A DNA stretch of 64,000 bases from Flavobacterium microcysteis (GCF_006385255.1 NZ_VFJE01000056.1:744001-808000); one strand, 5' to 3'; positions 42,679 through 52,013 are shown, numbered from the stretch's first letter. A program made the numbers and translations. The notes: generated by a model not told the origin, from the sequence alone.

Positions 42679-44241
42679 TTAATATCTGTCTAATCGTTTC
42701 TTTTTTCTTTTGATAAAGAAGTTAGCAATAAAATATCCTGCTAGTAATAGCACGAATATACCGAAATACGAGACTGGTTCGCCACTTCCGCCAACAGTAG
42801 TGAACATTCTTTCCCAACGAATTTTGTCGAAAGCTTTTGACCAAGGAGTATATGGGTCCAAACTCATCCAGATAAACACCGGCTTTCCAACGATATGGTC
42901 TGCAGGAACATAGCCCCAAAAACGGCTATCCAATGAGTTGTGGCGGTTGTCTCCAACCATATAGTAATAATCCTGCTTGAACGTGTAAGAATCAGTAACC
43001 TGACCGTTGATTATGATTTTATTTCCAACAACAGTTAGGTCGTTCTTTTCGTATTCTTTGATAATGGTTCTGTAAAAAGGAAGCGATTCTTTGTCCAGTT
43101 TTACAGTTTTTCCGGCTTGAGGAATATAGATAGGGCCTAAATTATCCTGGTTCCATTTTTTAGTATATGGGAAAACTCTTAAGTCAGGATACTTTTCGGC
43201 TTTGAGAATCAATTTTGTAATGCTTTCTACCAAAGAATTTTTTTTCAGTATAGCTGCATTTTCATCAGTTAGTGATCGGAATACATAGCTATTGTCTCTT
43301 TGATCAAAACCAATGTCATCAGGATATATTTTTAGGTCTTTTGTCAGATAATTTGGGTCAAGCATACTGCCATTTACGGTAGTAACTTTATAAGAATATT
43401 GCACTTTTGCTCTGTCTGACAGAATTAGCTTTTTACCATTGATATAGGCGTCACCATCAACAAAAGAAAGGCTGTCACCAGGAGTTCCTACGCATCGTTT
43501 TACATAATTTGTTTTTTTGTCGATTGGCTTGAAATTGGCTTCTGTAGAATTCGGAATAGTATCTACAGGCCAGTTGAATACTACAATATCATTCTTTTCG
43601 ATAGGCTCAAATCCAGGAAATCTGAAATAGGGTAGCTGAGGCCTGTTGATATAGGATTTAGTTTTAAGTACCGGAATCGTGTCATGAACCATTGGCATAG
43701 CAACAGTGGTCATAGGTGTTCTGGCACCATAATGATTTTTGCTGACAAAAAGGAAATCGCCTACCAAAAGTGTTTTTTCTAATGAACCTGTCGGGATTGT
43801 GAAAGGCTGCATTACATAGGTATGGACAATAGTAGCAACTACTACAGCAAATAACAATGAGCTGACAGTATCTGCTGTCTTGTTTTTTGGATGCAAGCTT
43901 CTGTTTTCAATATATTTTACATCCTGAGAATAGTTAATATAATAGATATACAATCCTAAGGTAAGTACTCCCAGAGCGGTGTCTAAAGTTGTGTTTTTTC
44001 CAAAACTTCTCAAAGTTTCCACCCAAACGACCGGGAACATGATAAGGTTCACGATAGGTATGAAAAGCAGAATAACCCACCATTTAGGTCGGTTTATGAT
44101 TTTCATCAGGACAATAGCATTATAAATCGGGATTGCTGCTTCCCAAGATTGTTTTCCTGCCTTTTTATATAGTTTCCATGTTCCTAAAAAGTGTACCACT
44201 TGAAGGATAAGGAAAAATATGAACCATTGTGTAGCTGTCAT
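42679..44241 (-). CDS. lepB: Signal peptidase I, Bacteroidota-type
   Basis: 520 residues, longer than the roughly 320 of Escherichia coli. The first about 100 residues form several membrane helices (DUF5684-like, VVHFLGTWKLYKKAGKQSWE). A further helix at about 127-143 precedes the periplasmic catalytic domain. Ser153 lies in IPTGSLEKTLLVGDFLFV and the general base Lys248 in NYVKRCVGTPGDSL; GDNRHNSLDSRFWGYVP is box E. A long insertion (about 260-430) separates the boxes. A C-terminal transmembrane helix (GIFVLLLAGYFIANFFI) is followed by a basic tail. It removes signal peptides of Sec-exported proteins. Confidence 0.95.
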   Translation of the reverse strand: MTATQWFIFFLILQVVHFLGTWKLYKKAGKQSWEAAIPIYNAIVLMKIINRPKWWVILLFIPIVNLIMFPVVWVETLRSFGKNTTLDTALGVLTLGLYIYYINYSQDVKYIENRSLHPKNKTADTVSSLLFAVVVATIVHTYVMQPFTIPTGSLEKTLLVGDFLFVSKNHYGARTPMTTVAMPMVHDTIPVLKTKSYINRPQLPYFRFPGFEPIEKNDIVVFNWPVDTIPNSTEANFKPIDKKTNYVKRCVGTPGDSLSFVDGDAYINGKKLILSDRAKVQYSYKVTTVNGSMLDPNYLTKDLKIYPDDIGFDQRDNSYVFRSLTDENAAILKKNSLVESITKLILKAEKYPDLRVFPYTKKWNQDNLGPIYIPQAGKTVKLDKESLPFYRTIIKEYEKNDLTVVGNKIIINGQVTDSYTFKQDYYYMVGDNRHNSLDSRFWGYVPADHIVGKPVFIWMSLDPYTPWSKAFDKIRWERMFTTVGGSGEPVSYFGIFVLLLAGYFIANFFIKRKKKRLDRY

Positions 44242-44284
44242 CTGTATGTATTTTTATGTATATGTCTGTTGGAAGAACAATTTG

Positions 44285-44986
44285 TTACGTTAAGTTAAGA
44301 ACGTCTTTCATGGTATAGACACCTTTCTTGCCTAAAATCCATTCTGCGGCTACAACAGCACCCAATGCGAAGCCTTCGCGGTTGTGGGCGATGTGTTTGA
44401 TTTCGATAGTGTCGACGTCAGAATCATAAAAAACGCTATGCGTGCCTGGAACATTTTCAATTCTTTTGGCATCGATTAAGATTTCGTCCTTTTTTGCATT
44501 TTCTAATGCCCAGCTTGAGTAGTCGGAATTTTCTATAACTCCTTTGGCTAGGGTAATAGCAGTACCGCTAGGAGCATCTAATTTCTGCGTATGATGAATC
44601 TCTTCCATAGAAACTTTATATTCCTTGATGTTTGACATCATTTTTGCCAGATAGTCATTCAGCTGGAAAAATATATTTACGCCCAGGCTAAAATTAGAAC
44701 CATAAATAAAAGCCCCGTTTTTTTCCTGGCAAAGAGCAACCATTTGGTCATAACTGCTAAGCCATCCGGTTGTTCCGGAAATTACAGGAATGTTACTGTT
44801 TAAACAAGTTGAGATATTACTAACTGCAGCGTCTGGAACACTAAAATCAATTGCGACATCTGCCTGCTCCAACCCTTCGAATGTGTCTTCTGCAGATTTT
44901 CTCAAAACGATTTCGTGGCCTCTTTCCAAAGCGATTTTTTCAATCACTTTACCCATTTTGCCATATCCCAAAAGTGCTATTTTCAT
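44285..44986 (-). CDS. dapB: 4-hydroxy-tetrahydrodipicolinate reductase
   Basis: 233 residues, the short Bacteroidota form. NAD(P)H-dependent step in diaminopimelate and lysine synthesis, cytoplasmic. Features are the Rossmann start ALLGYGKMGKVIEK, DFSVPDAAVSN, SGTTGWL, the catalytic region EIHHTQKLDAPSGTAITLAK with His and Lys, and FALGAVVAAEWILGKKGVYT. It lies 9 bases after the DUF5683 gene and 43 bases before lepB, so peptidoglycan precursor supply and export functions share an operon with chromosome partition genes. Confidence 0.96.
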   Translation of the reverse strand: MKIALLGYGKMGKVIEKIALERGHEIVLRKSAEDTFEGLEQADVAIDFSVPDAAVSNISTCLNSNIPVISGTTGWLSSYDQMVALCQEKNGAFIYGSNFSLGVNIFFQLNDYLAKMMSNIKEYKVSMEEIHHTQKLDAPSGTAITLAKGVIENSDYSSWALENAKKDEILIDAKRIENVPGTHSVFYDSDVDTIEIKHIAHNREGFALGAVVAAEWILGKKGVYTMKDVLNLT

Positions 44987-44995
44987 GCTATGCTA

Positions 44996-45556
44996 TTAAA
45001 AATTGTAGTTTAATGTCAGTCCGACATTTTTTTTATAATTCAGGTCGTTTTGATAAATATCCGGCTTGATGGTAAGCTTTTCGCTGACATTGAATTGCAG
45101 AAGATGCGCATCAACGTTTGCTTCGACAATATTCAAGATGTAGATTCCTATCGTGACAATTAGCGAAAGATCCCTGTTTTTCTGAAATTGTCTTTGAGCA
45201 GAAATCAGCTGGTTATCCGTAAGATTGGAAAGTTTTCCGTTTGGATCTTCCGTTCCGTTAAGACGTCTTTTGTATTCGTCTCTGTATTTGTGATAATTCT
45301 TATTGTTGTAGGCATAGATTCCTATTCCGGTTCCTAATGCCGCATATACAATGGGAATTTTCCAATACTTTTTATTATAGGCTTGTCCCATACCCGGAAG
45401 TATGGCCGAATAAAAAGCGGCTTTTGAAGGTGCCAAAGGATTGATTTCTTCTCCTTTGATGCTGTCACGTACAACAATATTCAATTCTTCCTGCGCACTG
45501 ACCGAAGTAGTTCCAATCAGAAAAAAGAGAAAAAATATGGAAACTAACTTATTCAC
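44996..45556 (-). CDS. DUF5683-domain envelope protein
   Basis: 186 residues. A signal peptide ends near SVSA/Q (about residue 21). The family signature is APSKAAFYSAILPGMGQAYN followed by KKYWKIPIVYAALGTGIGIY, a hydrophobic hairpin. A second hydrophobic stretch (LSLIVTIGIYILNIVEANVD) is typical. The C-terminus ends in a beta-strand with a terminal Phe (LTLNYNF), like outer-membrane proteins. The function is unknown. The GTG start shares its first base with the parB TAG stop, so translation is probably coupled. Confidence 0.85.
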   Translation of the reverse strand: MNKLVSIFFLFFLIGTTSVSAQEELNIVVRDSIKGEEINPLAPSKAAFYSAILPGMGQAYNKKYWKIPIVYAALGTGIGIYAYNNKNYHKYRDEYKRRLNGTEDPNGKLSNLTDNQLISAQRQFQKNRDLSLIVTIGIYILNIVEANVDAHLLQFNVSEKLTIKPDIYQNDLNYKKNVGLTLNYNF

Positions 45557-46455
45557 TAACCTTTGATTAATTTGATAATTCGGTTGAAATCCTCTTCTGA
45601 ATGAAATGGAATCGTGATTTTTCCTTTACCGTTTCCGGCTACTTTGACATCTACTTTTGTGCCAAAATAGTTTCCTATGGCTTTCTTTTCGGATTCATCA
45701 ATTGCAAATGCAGTTCCTTTTGCAGGTTTTGGTGCAGCCGGTTTCAGGCTTTCCTGATAGTTTTTAACCAAGGCTTCCGTTTCTCTTACGGAAAGGTTTT
45801 GGCTGACGATTTTTTGGTAAATATCAGCTTGTATGTCGTGATCTTCAATATTAATGATAGCACGGCCATGTCCCATAGAGATAAAACCATCACGGATTCC
45901 GGTCTGGATAATCGGGTCAAGTTTTAATAGTCGGAGGTAATTAGCAATTGTAGAACGCTTTTTGCCTACACGGTCACTCATTTGTTCCTGCGTTAGCTGA
46001 ATCTCGTCGATTAATCGCTGATATGATAAAGCGATTTCGATAGGGTCAAGGTCATGACGCTGGATGTTTTCTACCAATGCCATTACCAAAGACTCATTGT
46101 CGTTGGCAAGTCTGATATATGCAGGTACAGCAGTCAATCCGGCTAGTTTAGAAGCACGAAGTCTTCTTTCTCCGGAGATAAGCTGGAATTTATTAAATTC
46201 TAATTTTCGTACGGTTATAGGCTGTATTACGCCCAATTCCCTAATCGAAGTGGCCAATTCCTGAAGAGATTCTTCATTGAAATTGGTTCTCGGCTGAAAC
46301 GGGTTTATTTCAATAGCATCAATTTCAAGCTCAATAATATTGCCAACCACTTTATCTGCATTTTTATCCTCTGCCGACTTGATGTCGTTTTCTGGATCTT
46401 TTAGCAATGCTGATAAACCTCTTCCTAATGCTTGTTTCTTTATCGCTTTTGTCAT
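45556..46455 (-). CDS. parB: Chromosome partitioning protein ParB
   Basis: 299 residues. N-terminal ALGRGLSALLKDPEND; the CTP-binding/ParB box is NPFQPRTNFNEESLQELATS with LISGERRLRASKLAGL; helix-turn-helix for parS in LTQEQMSDRVGKKRSTIANY; C-terminal dimerisation domain starts after a linker at about 235. It clamps and slides from parS sites and works with ParA in origin segregation. I found no convincing parS in the window. It lies 9 bases after parA. Confidence 0.96.
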   Translation of the reverse strand: MTKAIKKQALGRGLSALLKDPENDIKSAEDKNADKVVGNIIELEIDAIEINPFQPRTNFNEESLQELATSIRELGVIQPITVRKLEFNKFQLISGERRLRASKLAGLTAVPAYIRLANDNESLVMALVENIQRHDLDPIEIALSYQRLIDEIQLTQEQMSDRVGKKRSTIANYLRLLKLDPIIQTGIRDGFISMGHGRAIINIEDHDIQADIYQKIVSQNLSVRETEALVKNYQESLKPAAPKPAKGTAFAIDESEKKAIGNYFGTKVDVKVAGNGKGKITIPFHSEEDFNRIIKLIKG

Positions 46456-46464
46456 AGACTATTT

Positions 46465-47232
46465 CTATTTCGTATTTTTCTTAATGATTTCTTCTGCCAG
46501 GTTGATGTAATTGGTAGCTCCCTTGCTAGTAGCGTCATAGTTGATGATGCTTTCTCCAAAACTTGGTGCCTCGCTCAGTTTTACATTACGCTGGATAACG
46601 GTTTCAAAAACCATATCATGGAAATGTTTTTGAACTTCTTCTACTACCTGATTGGATAGGCGAAGACGGGAATCATACATTGTCAGTAACAAACCTTCAA
46701 TGTCCAGATCCGGATTGTGTATTTTTTGGACACTTTTTATCGTATTCAATAATTTTCCTAATCCTTCCAAGGCAAAATATTCACATTGAATTGGAATTAC
46801 TACAGAATCTGCAGCAGTCAATGCATTCAATGTCAGCAATCCAAGTGAAGGAGCACAGTCGATCAGGATATAATCGTATTTGTCCTTTACACTTTCAAGT
46901 GCTGTTTTTAGCATATACTCCCGGTTTTCTTTGTCAACCAATTCGATTTCGATAGCCACCAAATCAATATGAGCAGGAATCACGGAAACGTTTGGAGATG
47001 AGCATTCGATTATTGCTTCTTCCGGTGTATTACTGTGTTCCAGAATCTGGTAAGTTCCAATTTCTACCGACTCCACATCGATTCCCAAACCCGAACTTGC
47101 ATTCGCTTGAGGATCAGCGTCAATCAGTAATACTTTTTTCTCTAAAACTCCCAAGGAAGCTGCTAAATTTACAGATGTCGTTGTTTTGCCAACGCCGCCT
47201 TTTTGATTTGCAATAGCAATGATTTTGCCCAT
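46465..47232 (-). CDS. parA: Chromosome partitioning ATPase ParA (Soj)
   Basis: 255 residues. Deviant Walker A KGGVGKTTTSVNLAASLG with the signature lysine near the start, LLIDADPQANASSGLG, and Walker B YDYILIDCAPSLGLLTLNAL. Length and motifs fit chromosomal Soj/ParA proteins without an N-terminal DNA-binding extension. First gene of the parA-parB-DUF5683-dapB-lepB-wbqC operon. A near-consensus TATTTTTA precedes it, but no full TAnnTTTG. Confidence 0.97.
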   Translation of the reverse strand: MGKIIAIANQKGGVGKTTTSVNLAASLGVLEKKVLLIDADPQANASSGLGIDVESVEIGTYQILEHSNTPEEAIIECSSPNVSVIPAHIDLVAIEIELVDKENREYMLKTALESVKDKYDYILIDCAPSLGLLTLNALTAADSVVIPIQCEYFALEGLGKLLNTIKSVQKIHNPDLDIEGLLLTMYDSRLRLSNQVVEEVQKHFHDMVFETVIQRNVKLSEAPSFGESIINYDATSKGATNYINLAEEIIKKNTK

Positions 47233-47322
47233 TTAGTTTCTAAAATTTTGAACCGTAAAAATACAATTATTTATGGGTTTTGAAAATCTATTTTGTTAAC
47301 AATGTAAAAACAGATAGCGAAT

Positions 47323-47349
47323 AAAAAAGCCGAAGTATTCTTCCGGCTT
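47323..47349 (-). terminator. Terminator after the T9SS protein gene
   Basis: AAGCCGAAG and CTTCCGGCTT form a stem with one bulged base and a TATT loop. On the minus strand a run of T follows. Confidence 0.75.
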
Positions 47350-47383
47350 ATGATGCTGTTTTTGTTTTTGACGATGCGTCTTG

Positions 47384-48172
47384 TTATTTCAAAATCAGTT
47401 TTTTGGTAGTGCTATAATCTCCTGATTGTAATTTCAAGATATAGGTTCCGGCAGACAAATCAGAAAGGTACAATGTCTTTTCTGTTGAATTGCTTTCGAT
47501 TACTGTTTCGTAAACTTTAGCTCCTGTCAAAGTATAGACAATTACTGAAGTGTCATTTTGCAGGTTACTGCCCGCAATCGTAATTTTTTTGTCTGCTGAC
47601 GGGTTTGGATATACTTTGAAAGTGTTTGCTATTGGTGTATCGATACTCAGGTTAGGCTGATAGTTAATATTATCAATCAAACTTGCCACATGTTGTGCAT
47701 CGGCTACGATTCTAAAGGCAATAAATTTATGAGCATTTGAAGCCGGTATGTTAAGAGAAAAACTGGTTTGAGAAGCAGAAACGGTAAATGGAGTTCCAAC
47801 TTCTACGAATGAGCCAAAATCGGTAGCGCTTGTCATTGTCCCGATTTGGATCAACATATTTCCCGGAGCAGAACCCGTTGCTGGTTGTGCTGTAAAAGAA
47901 AGCGCTTGGTTGCCATCTATGCTCGTCAATTCTGGACTTACGATATAAAAAGGTTCTGTTGGGTTTATATAGCTATACGCTTGAAGCATCTTGTTTCCTG
48001 AAACTGTTGCAACTGACAATTTTGGAGCAGTACTTCCTGTCCAACAGTTTTGAGAAACCGGGCCGTTTGTGAAATTTTCAAAGCTTTCACTGAAGGAAAC
48101 TACCGGATTGCACTGTGCGTTACTGATAAATGTTGCGAAGAAAAAAGCAACAGAGAGTAGAGTTTTTTTCAT
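47384..48172 (-). CDS. Small secreted protein with T9SS sorting domain
   Basis: 262 residues. Signal peptide MKKTLLSVAFFFATFISNA/Q. The middle (about 22-170) resembles the carbohydrate-binding-like jelly-roll domain called choice-of-anchor J (SESFENFTNGPVSQNCWTG, YIVSPELTSIDGNQALSF, SLIDNINYQPNLSI). The C-terminal about 75 residues are a type A T9SS domain (FKVYPNPSADKKITIAG, LSDLSAGTYILKLQSGDYST). No catalytic motif is present. It is probably an exported adhesin or binding protein. It stands alone with its own TAnnTTTG element. Confidence 0.85.
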   Translation of the reverse strand: MKKTLLSVAFFFATFISNAQCNPVVSFSESFENFTNGPVSQNCWTGSTAPKLSVATVSGNKMLQAYSYINPTEPFYIVSPELTSIDGNQALSFTAQPATGSAPGNMLIQIGTMTSATDFGSFVEVGTPFTVSASQTSFSLNIPASNAHKFIAFRIVADAQHVASLIDNINYQPNLSIDTPIANTFKVYPNPSADKKITIAGSNLQNDTSVIVYTLTGAKVYETVIESNSTEKTLYLSDLSAGTYILKLQSGDYSTTKKLILK

Positions 48173-48201
48173 ATTCTTTTATTTGGATTGAAATTTTGCT
48201 G

Positions 48202-48209
48202 CAAATATA
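48202..48209 (-). promoter_or_regulatory. TAnnTTTG element of the T9SS protein gene
   Basis: TATATTTG on the minus strand, 29 bases before the ATG at 48172. TTT instead of TTG stands 19 bases upstream. Confidence 0.55.
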
Positions 48210-48265
48210 TTCAATTTATATCAAGTCTAAATAAAATTAAATGACTAATTGAGAAGTTTATATCA

Positions 48266-48361
48266 AATAAAAGAAGACATAAAAAAAGGCTATTGAAAAT
48301 AACCTTTTTTTATACGTAAAGTATATAAACTTAGTGCCTCAGAACCTTAGCACCTCAGTAC
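48266..48361. repeat. Intergenic dispersed repeat, copy C, with 16-bp tandem pair
   Basis: Resembles 55145-55240: AAAAGAAGACAT, a run with an AAAGG box, ATATAAACTTAG, then a 16-base unit repeated in tandem (48330-48345 CTTAGTGCCTCAGAAC and 48346-48361 CTTAGCACCTCAGTAC). The block also contains the hairpin at 48281-48311. No open reading frame is present. Confidence 0.6.
48281..48311. terminator. Probable bidirectional terminator
   Basis: AAAAAAAGGCTATT and AATAACCTTTTTTT form a 14-base stem with one mismatch and a GAA loop, with A- and T-runs at the ends. It would serve the minus-strand SDR gene's neighbourhood, although it lies outside the coding sequence by about 55 bases. Confidence 0.55.
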
Positions 48362-48367
48362 CTTATC

Positions 48368-49249
48368 TTAACTACTTTTTTTCGCCTTAATCATAGCTTC
48401 CAACATATCCCACATTTCTTCAGGAACAGCTTCCAAAAGGTTGAATTGTCCGGCTCCTTTAAGCCATTCGCCACCGTCAATTGTAATGACTTCTCCGTTA
48501 ACATAGGCTGAAAAGTCAGACACGAGATAGGCTGCAAGGTTGGCTAATTCTTGATGGTCGCCGACTCTTTTTAATGGTACTTTTTTAGCCAGGTCGAATT
48601 TGTCTTTAAGGTCGCCCGGCAATAATCTGTCCCAAGCGCCTTTTGTAGGAAATGGTCCTGGTGCTATAGCATTGGAACGGATTCCATATTTAGCCCATTC
48701 AACGGCTAGGCTTCGGGTCATGGCCAAAACGCCTGCTTTTGCTGTGGCTGAAGGTACGACATAAGCGGAACCAGTCCAGGCATAGGTCGTGACAATATTC
48801 AGTATTGTTGTATTTTGTTGTTTGGTATCAATCCAATGTTTTCCAAAAGCTAAGGTGCAATTTTTGGAGCCTTTTAGCACAATATCAATGATGGTGTCAA
48901 AAGCATTTGCAGATAGTCTTTCTGTTGGAGAAATAAAATTTCCAGCTGCATTGTTTAGCAATACATCAACTTTTCCAAACTTTTCTAGGACGCCTGCCAG
49001 CATGATTTCGACTTGCTCATAATTGCGTACATCGCAAGCCAGTGGAAGACATTCACCGCCGGTTTCTTTTTCAAGTTCTTCAGCGGTAGTTCTTAGTTTT
49101 TCAAGATCACGTGAAGTTATAGCGACTTTGGCTCCTAACTCCAGGAAATATTTTGTCATCGCTTTTCCAAGTCCGCTACCGCCACCTGTAACTACGATTA
49201 CTTTTCCTTCGAGGGCATTATCGCGAAGCATTTTTTTTGTAAAATCCAT
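48368..49249 (-). CDS. SDR-family oxidoreductase resembling 2,4-dienoyl-CoA reductase
   Basis: 293 residues from the ATG of MDFTKKMLRDNALEGK; the 20 codons upstream are not protein-like. NADP Rossmann loop VVTGGGSGLGKAMTKYF and LLNNAAGNFISPTERLS. At the usual YxxxK site it has VVPSATAKAGVLAM, with Ser at the Tyr position. This is the arrangement of the 2,4-dienoyl-CoA reductase branch, where a different Tyr acts; the lysine is present. IDGGEWLKGAGQFN near the end also fits that branch. Likely role: auxiliary enzyme for oxidation of unsaturated fatty acids. No other beta-oxidation gene is adjacent. Confidence 0.85.
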   Translation of the reverse strand: MDFTKKMLRDNALEGKVIVVTGGGSGLGKAMTKYFLELGAKVAITSRDLEKLRTTAEELEKETGGECLPLACDVRNYEQVEIMLAGVLEKFGKVDVLLNNAAGNFISPTERLSANAFDTIIDIVLKGSKNCTLAFGKHWIDTKQQNTTILNIVTTYAWTGSAYVVPSATAKAGVLAMTRSLAVEWAKYGIRSNAIAPGPFPTKGAWDRLLPGDLKDKFDLAKKVPLKRVGDHQELANLAAYLVSDFSAYVNGEVITIDGGEWLKGAGQFNLLEAVPEEMWDMLEAMIKAKKSS

Positions 49250-49345
49250 TTGTGTTGTTTTTCTTTTTACTAAAATACGGAATTCGTTTCCAAAAATTAC
49301 TTTTTCCAATTCAAAATAAATTCCGGATTGGCTATGGTATCCGAA

Positions 49346-49801
49346 TCAATGCTTCTTTTTTTCTATTTTCTCGTGTGTTTTTAAGTATTCAGGCAAAGCA
49401 GCTGAACCGTACCATTGAAATGTTTCCACATCAAAAACTTTCTCTTTTATGGCCGGGTCGGTATTCAATAATTGGTTTGCTTCTTCAATAGTTTTTACAT
49501 TCAGGATAAAGATACCGCGGTAATTTTTGTCGTTTTTGGATAACGGGCCGGCTACGATTAGCTTTCCTTCTTTGGCCAAACGGGTAATGTTATCCATATG
49601 GCCTCTGAAAAGTGTATTTAATTTTTCTTTGTCTTCTACGTTGTTACTTCCTGTTTTTAAGATGGCGAGGACATACATTTTCATTCCGTAATCGTCGCCT
49701 CCCAAAGATTCGGCAAGTTTGCTGTCATAGTTAGGGTTTTCTATTTGTGCATTTGCCTTGAAGAAACAGGCAAGCATAAGGATGAGAAGTAGTTTTTTCA
49801 T
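49346..49801 (-). CDS. Secreted YciI-like protein
   Basis: About 151 residues from the ATG giving MKKLLLILMLACFFKANA/Q, a clear signal peptide. The rest matches the YciI/YCII fold: MKMYVLAILKTGSNN, LFRGHMDNITRLAKEGKLIV, AGPLSKNDKNYRGIFILNV, EEANQLLNTDPAIKEKVFDV. YciI proteins are usually cytoplasmic ferredoxin-like dimers with a conserved His-Asp pair (here near GHMDN). A periplasmic version is less usual. It lies behind the terminator of the methylmalonyl-CoA mutase operon, so it may depend on read-through or a promoter I do not see. Confidence 0.82.
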   Translation of the reverse strand: MKKLLLILMLACFFKANAQIENPNYDSKLAESLGGDDYGMKMYVLAILKTGSNNVEDKEKLNTLFRGHMDNITRLAKEGKLIVAGPLSKNDKNYRGIFILNVKTIEEANQLLNTDPAIKEKVFDVETFQWYGSAALPEYLKTHEKIEKKKH

Positions 49802-49838
49802 GATTGGTTGATTTTTGTTAGCGTATGGTTTTATCAAT

Positions 49839-49868
49839 AAAAAAGCGGGAATATGATTTTCCCGCTTT
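49839..49868 (-). terminator. Terminator after methylmalonyl-CoA mutase genes
   Basis: AAAGCGGGAA and TTCCCGCTTT form a 10-base stem around a 7-base loop. On the minus strand a T-run follows. Confidence 0.88.
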
Positions 49869-49877
49869 CTGAAATGA

Positions 49878-52010
49878 TTATTCTTGCATCAAAATATCTA
49901 AGATTGTAATGGCTGCTTCGCTGATTTTAGTTCCAGGACCAAAAACGGCAACTGCTCCAGAATCAAAAAGATATTGGTAGTCTTGAGCCGGAATTACGCC
50001 TCCTACGATTACCATAATATCTTCACGCCCATATTTTTTTAATTCTTCGATAACCTGTGGCACCAATGTTTTGTGTCCGGCAGCCAGAGAAGAAACACCC
50101 AAGATATGTACATCATTTTCTACGGCTTGCTTGGCTGCTTCTGCTGGTGTCTGGAAAAGTGGGCCAATGTCAACGTCAAAGCCTACATCAGCATAGCCTG
50201 TTGCAACGACTTTGGCACCTCGATCATGTCCGTCTTGCCCCATTTTGGCAATCATTATTCTTGGTCGACGGCCTTCGGATTTTGCAAATTCGTCGGCTTT
50301 CTGCTTTGCTTTTTCAAAGCTTTCGTCATTTTTAATTTCTTTGCTATACACGCCGCTAAAAGATTTGATTTGCGCTTTATATCTTCCAAAAACAGTTTCT
50401 AATGCATCGCTGATTTCGCCTAAAGTGGCTCTGTTTCTGGCGGCATCTACTGCGATTTCTAATAAATTGCCTTGGCCTGATTTGGCAGCTTCGGTCAGTT
50501 TATGTAATATCTCTTTTACTTTTTCCGTATTTCTTGTGGCTTTTATTTGTTCTAATCTTTCGATTTGCTGTCTGCGAACCATTTGGTTGTCCACATCAAG
50601 AATGTGCAACGGATCTTCTTTTTCCAGACGGTATTTGTTTACGCCTACAATGACGTCCTGGCTGGAATCGATTCTTGCCTGTTTTCTGGCAGCGGCTTCT
50701 TCAATTCGGAGTTTTGGTATACCGGCTTCAATGGCTTTGGTCATGCCGCCTAATTCTTCTACTTCCAGAATCAGCTGCCATGCTTTGTGGACAATCTCAT
50801 CAGTAAGTTTTTCTATATAATAGCTTCCGGCCCAAGGATCGACCGTTTTGGTGATTTTGGTTTCTTCCTGAAGGAAAATTTGTGTGTTTCGTGCAATTCT
50901 TGCGGAGAAGTCAGTAGGCAAGGCAATGGCTTCGTCCAATGCGTTGGTATGTAGTGATTGCGTACCTCCAAAAGCTGCAGCAGCGGCTTCTATACAAGTA
51001 CGGGCTACGTTATTAAACGGATCTTGTTCCGTAAGACTCCAGCCCGAAGTTTGGCAATGGGTTCTTAAAGCGAGTGATTTCTCGTCTTTGGGATTGAACT
51101 GTTTAAGCAATTTTGCCCACAACATTCTTCCGGCACGCATTTTTGCAATTTCCATGAAATGGTTCATCCCGATTGCCCAGAAGAAAGAAAGTCGGGGAGC
51201 AAACTCATCAATTTTCATTCCTGCGGCAAGTCCGGTACGGATGTATTCAAGTCCGTCGGCTAAAGTATAAGCGAGTTCAATATCTGCTGTTGCTCCGGCT
51301 TCCTGCATATGGTATCCGGAAATCGAAATCGAATTGAACTTAGGCATTTTTTTACTCGTAAAGTCGAAAATATCAGCAATGATTTTCATCGATGGAGTAG
51401 GCGGATAGATGTAGGTGTTTCGCACCATGAATTCTTTCAGGATGTCATTTTGGATGGTTCCTGAAAGCAATTCCGGTTTTACGCCCTGTTCTTCAGCGGC
51501 TACGATATAAAATGCCATAATTGGCAGTACAGCACCGTTCATGGTCATGGAAACCGACATTTCATCAAGTGGAATCTGGTCGAACAGTACTTTCATGTCT
51601 TCGACAGAGTCGATAGCAACACCTGCTTTTCCAACATCACCTACAACTCTTTCATGGTCACTGTCATAACCTCTGTGCGTTGGAAGGTCAAATGCAATAG
51701 AAAGTCCTTTTTGTCCGGCAGCCAGGTTTCTTCTGTAGAAGGCATTACTTTCTTCTGCTGTTGAAAATCCGGCATATTGGCGAATGGTCCAAGGACGGCG
51801 AACGTACATTGTAGCGTACGGGCCACGAAGATTTGGTGCAAATCCTGCTCCAAAATTAAGATGTTCCAGACCTTGGATATCTTTATCAGAATAGGTGTTT
51901 TTCAGTTCGATGCCTTCGGCAGTCAGAAAGTTTTCATTGCTTTCCGATGCAGCCTTTTTGCTATCGGCTTGCGAATCTAATTTTATATGTTGGATGTCTT
52001 TTCTTTTCAT
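49878..52010 (-). CDS. mutB: Methylmalonyl-CoA mutase, large (catalytic, B12-binding) subunit
   Basis: 710 residues. Adenosylcobalamin enzyme that isomerises methylmalonyl-CoA and succinyl-CoA in the cytoplasm (propionate/succinate metabolism). N-terminal TIM-barrel domain with [40 protein letters not shown] and [20 protein letters not shown]-terminal cobalamin-binding domain with [18 protein letters not shown], in which His595 is the lower cobalt ligand, and [11 protein letters not shown]. Length is that of the usual large subunit. It follows the small-subunit gene by 3 bases, so they form a heterodimer operon. Confidence 0.97.
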   Translation of the reverse strand: MKRKDIQHIKLDSQADSKKAASESNENFLTAEGIELKNTYSDKDIQGLEHLNFGAGFAPNLRGPYATMYVRRPWTIRQYAGFSTAEESNAFYRRNLAAGQKGLSIAFDLPTHRGYDSDHERVVGDVGKAGVAIDSVEDMKVLFDQIPLDEMSVSMTMNGAVLPIMAFYIVAAEEQGVKPELLSGTIQNDILKEFMVRNTYIYPPTPSMKIIADIFDFTSKKMPKFNSISISGYHMQEAGATADIELAYTLADGLEYIRTGLAAGMKIDEFAPRLSFFWAIGMNHFMEIAKMRAGRMLWAKLLKQFNPKDEKSLALRTHCQTSGWSLTEQDPFNNVARTCIEAAAAAFGGTQSLHTNALDEAIALPTDFSARIARNTQIFLQEETKITKTVDPWAGSYYIEKLTDEIVHKAWQLILEVEELGGMTKAIEAGIPKLRIEEAAARKQARIDSSQDVIVGVNKYRLEKEDPLHILDVDNQMVRRQQIERLEQIKATRNTEKVKEILHKLTEAAKSGQGNLLEIAVDAARNRATLGEISDALETVFGRYKAQIKSFSGVYSKEIKNDESFEKAKQKADEFAKSEGRRPRIMIAKMGQDGHDRGAKVVATGYADVGFDVDIGPLFQTPAEAAKQAVENDVHILGVSSLAAGHKTLVPQVIEELKKYGREDIMVIVGGVIPAQDYQYLFDSGAVAVFGPGTKISEAAITILDILMQE

Positions 52011-52013
52011 GGC

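Noticed and set aside
49108..49113. CACGTG core, as in a parS site near parAB
   Set aside because: It lies inside the SDR coding region, and the flanks do not form the 16-base parS palindrome.
50212..50820. Long open frame on the plus strand opposite the methylmalonyl-CoA mutase gene
   Set aside because: It is antisense to a strongly conserved coding region, has no recognisable domain, and has no ribosome-binding or promoter context.
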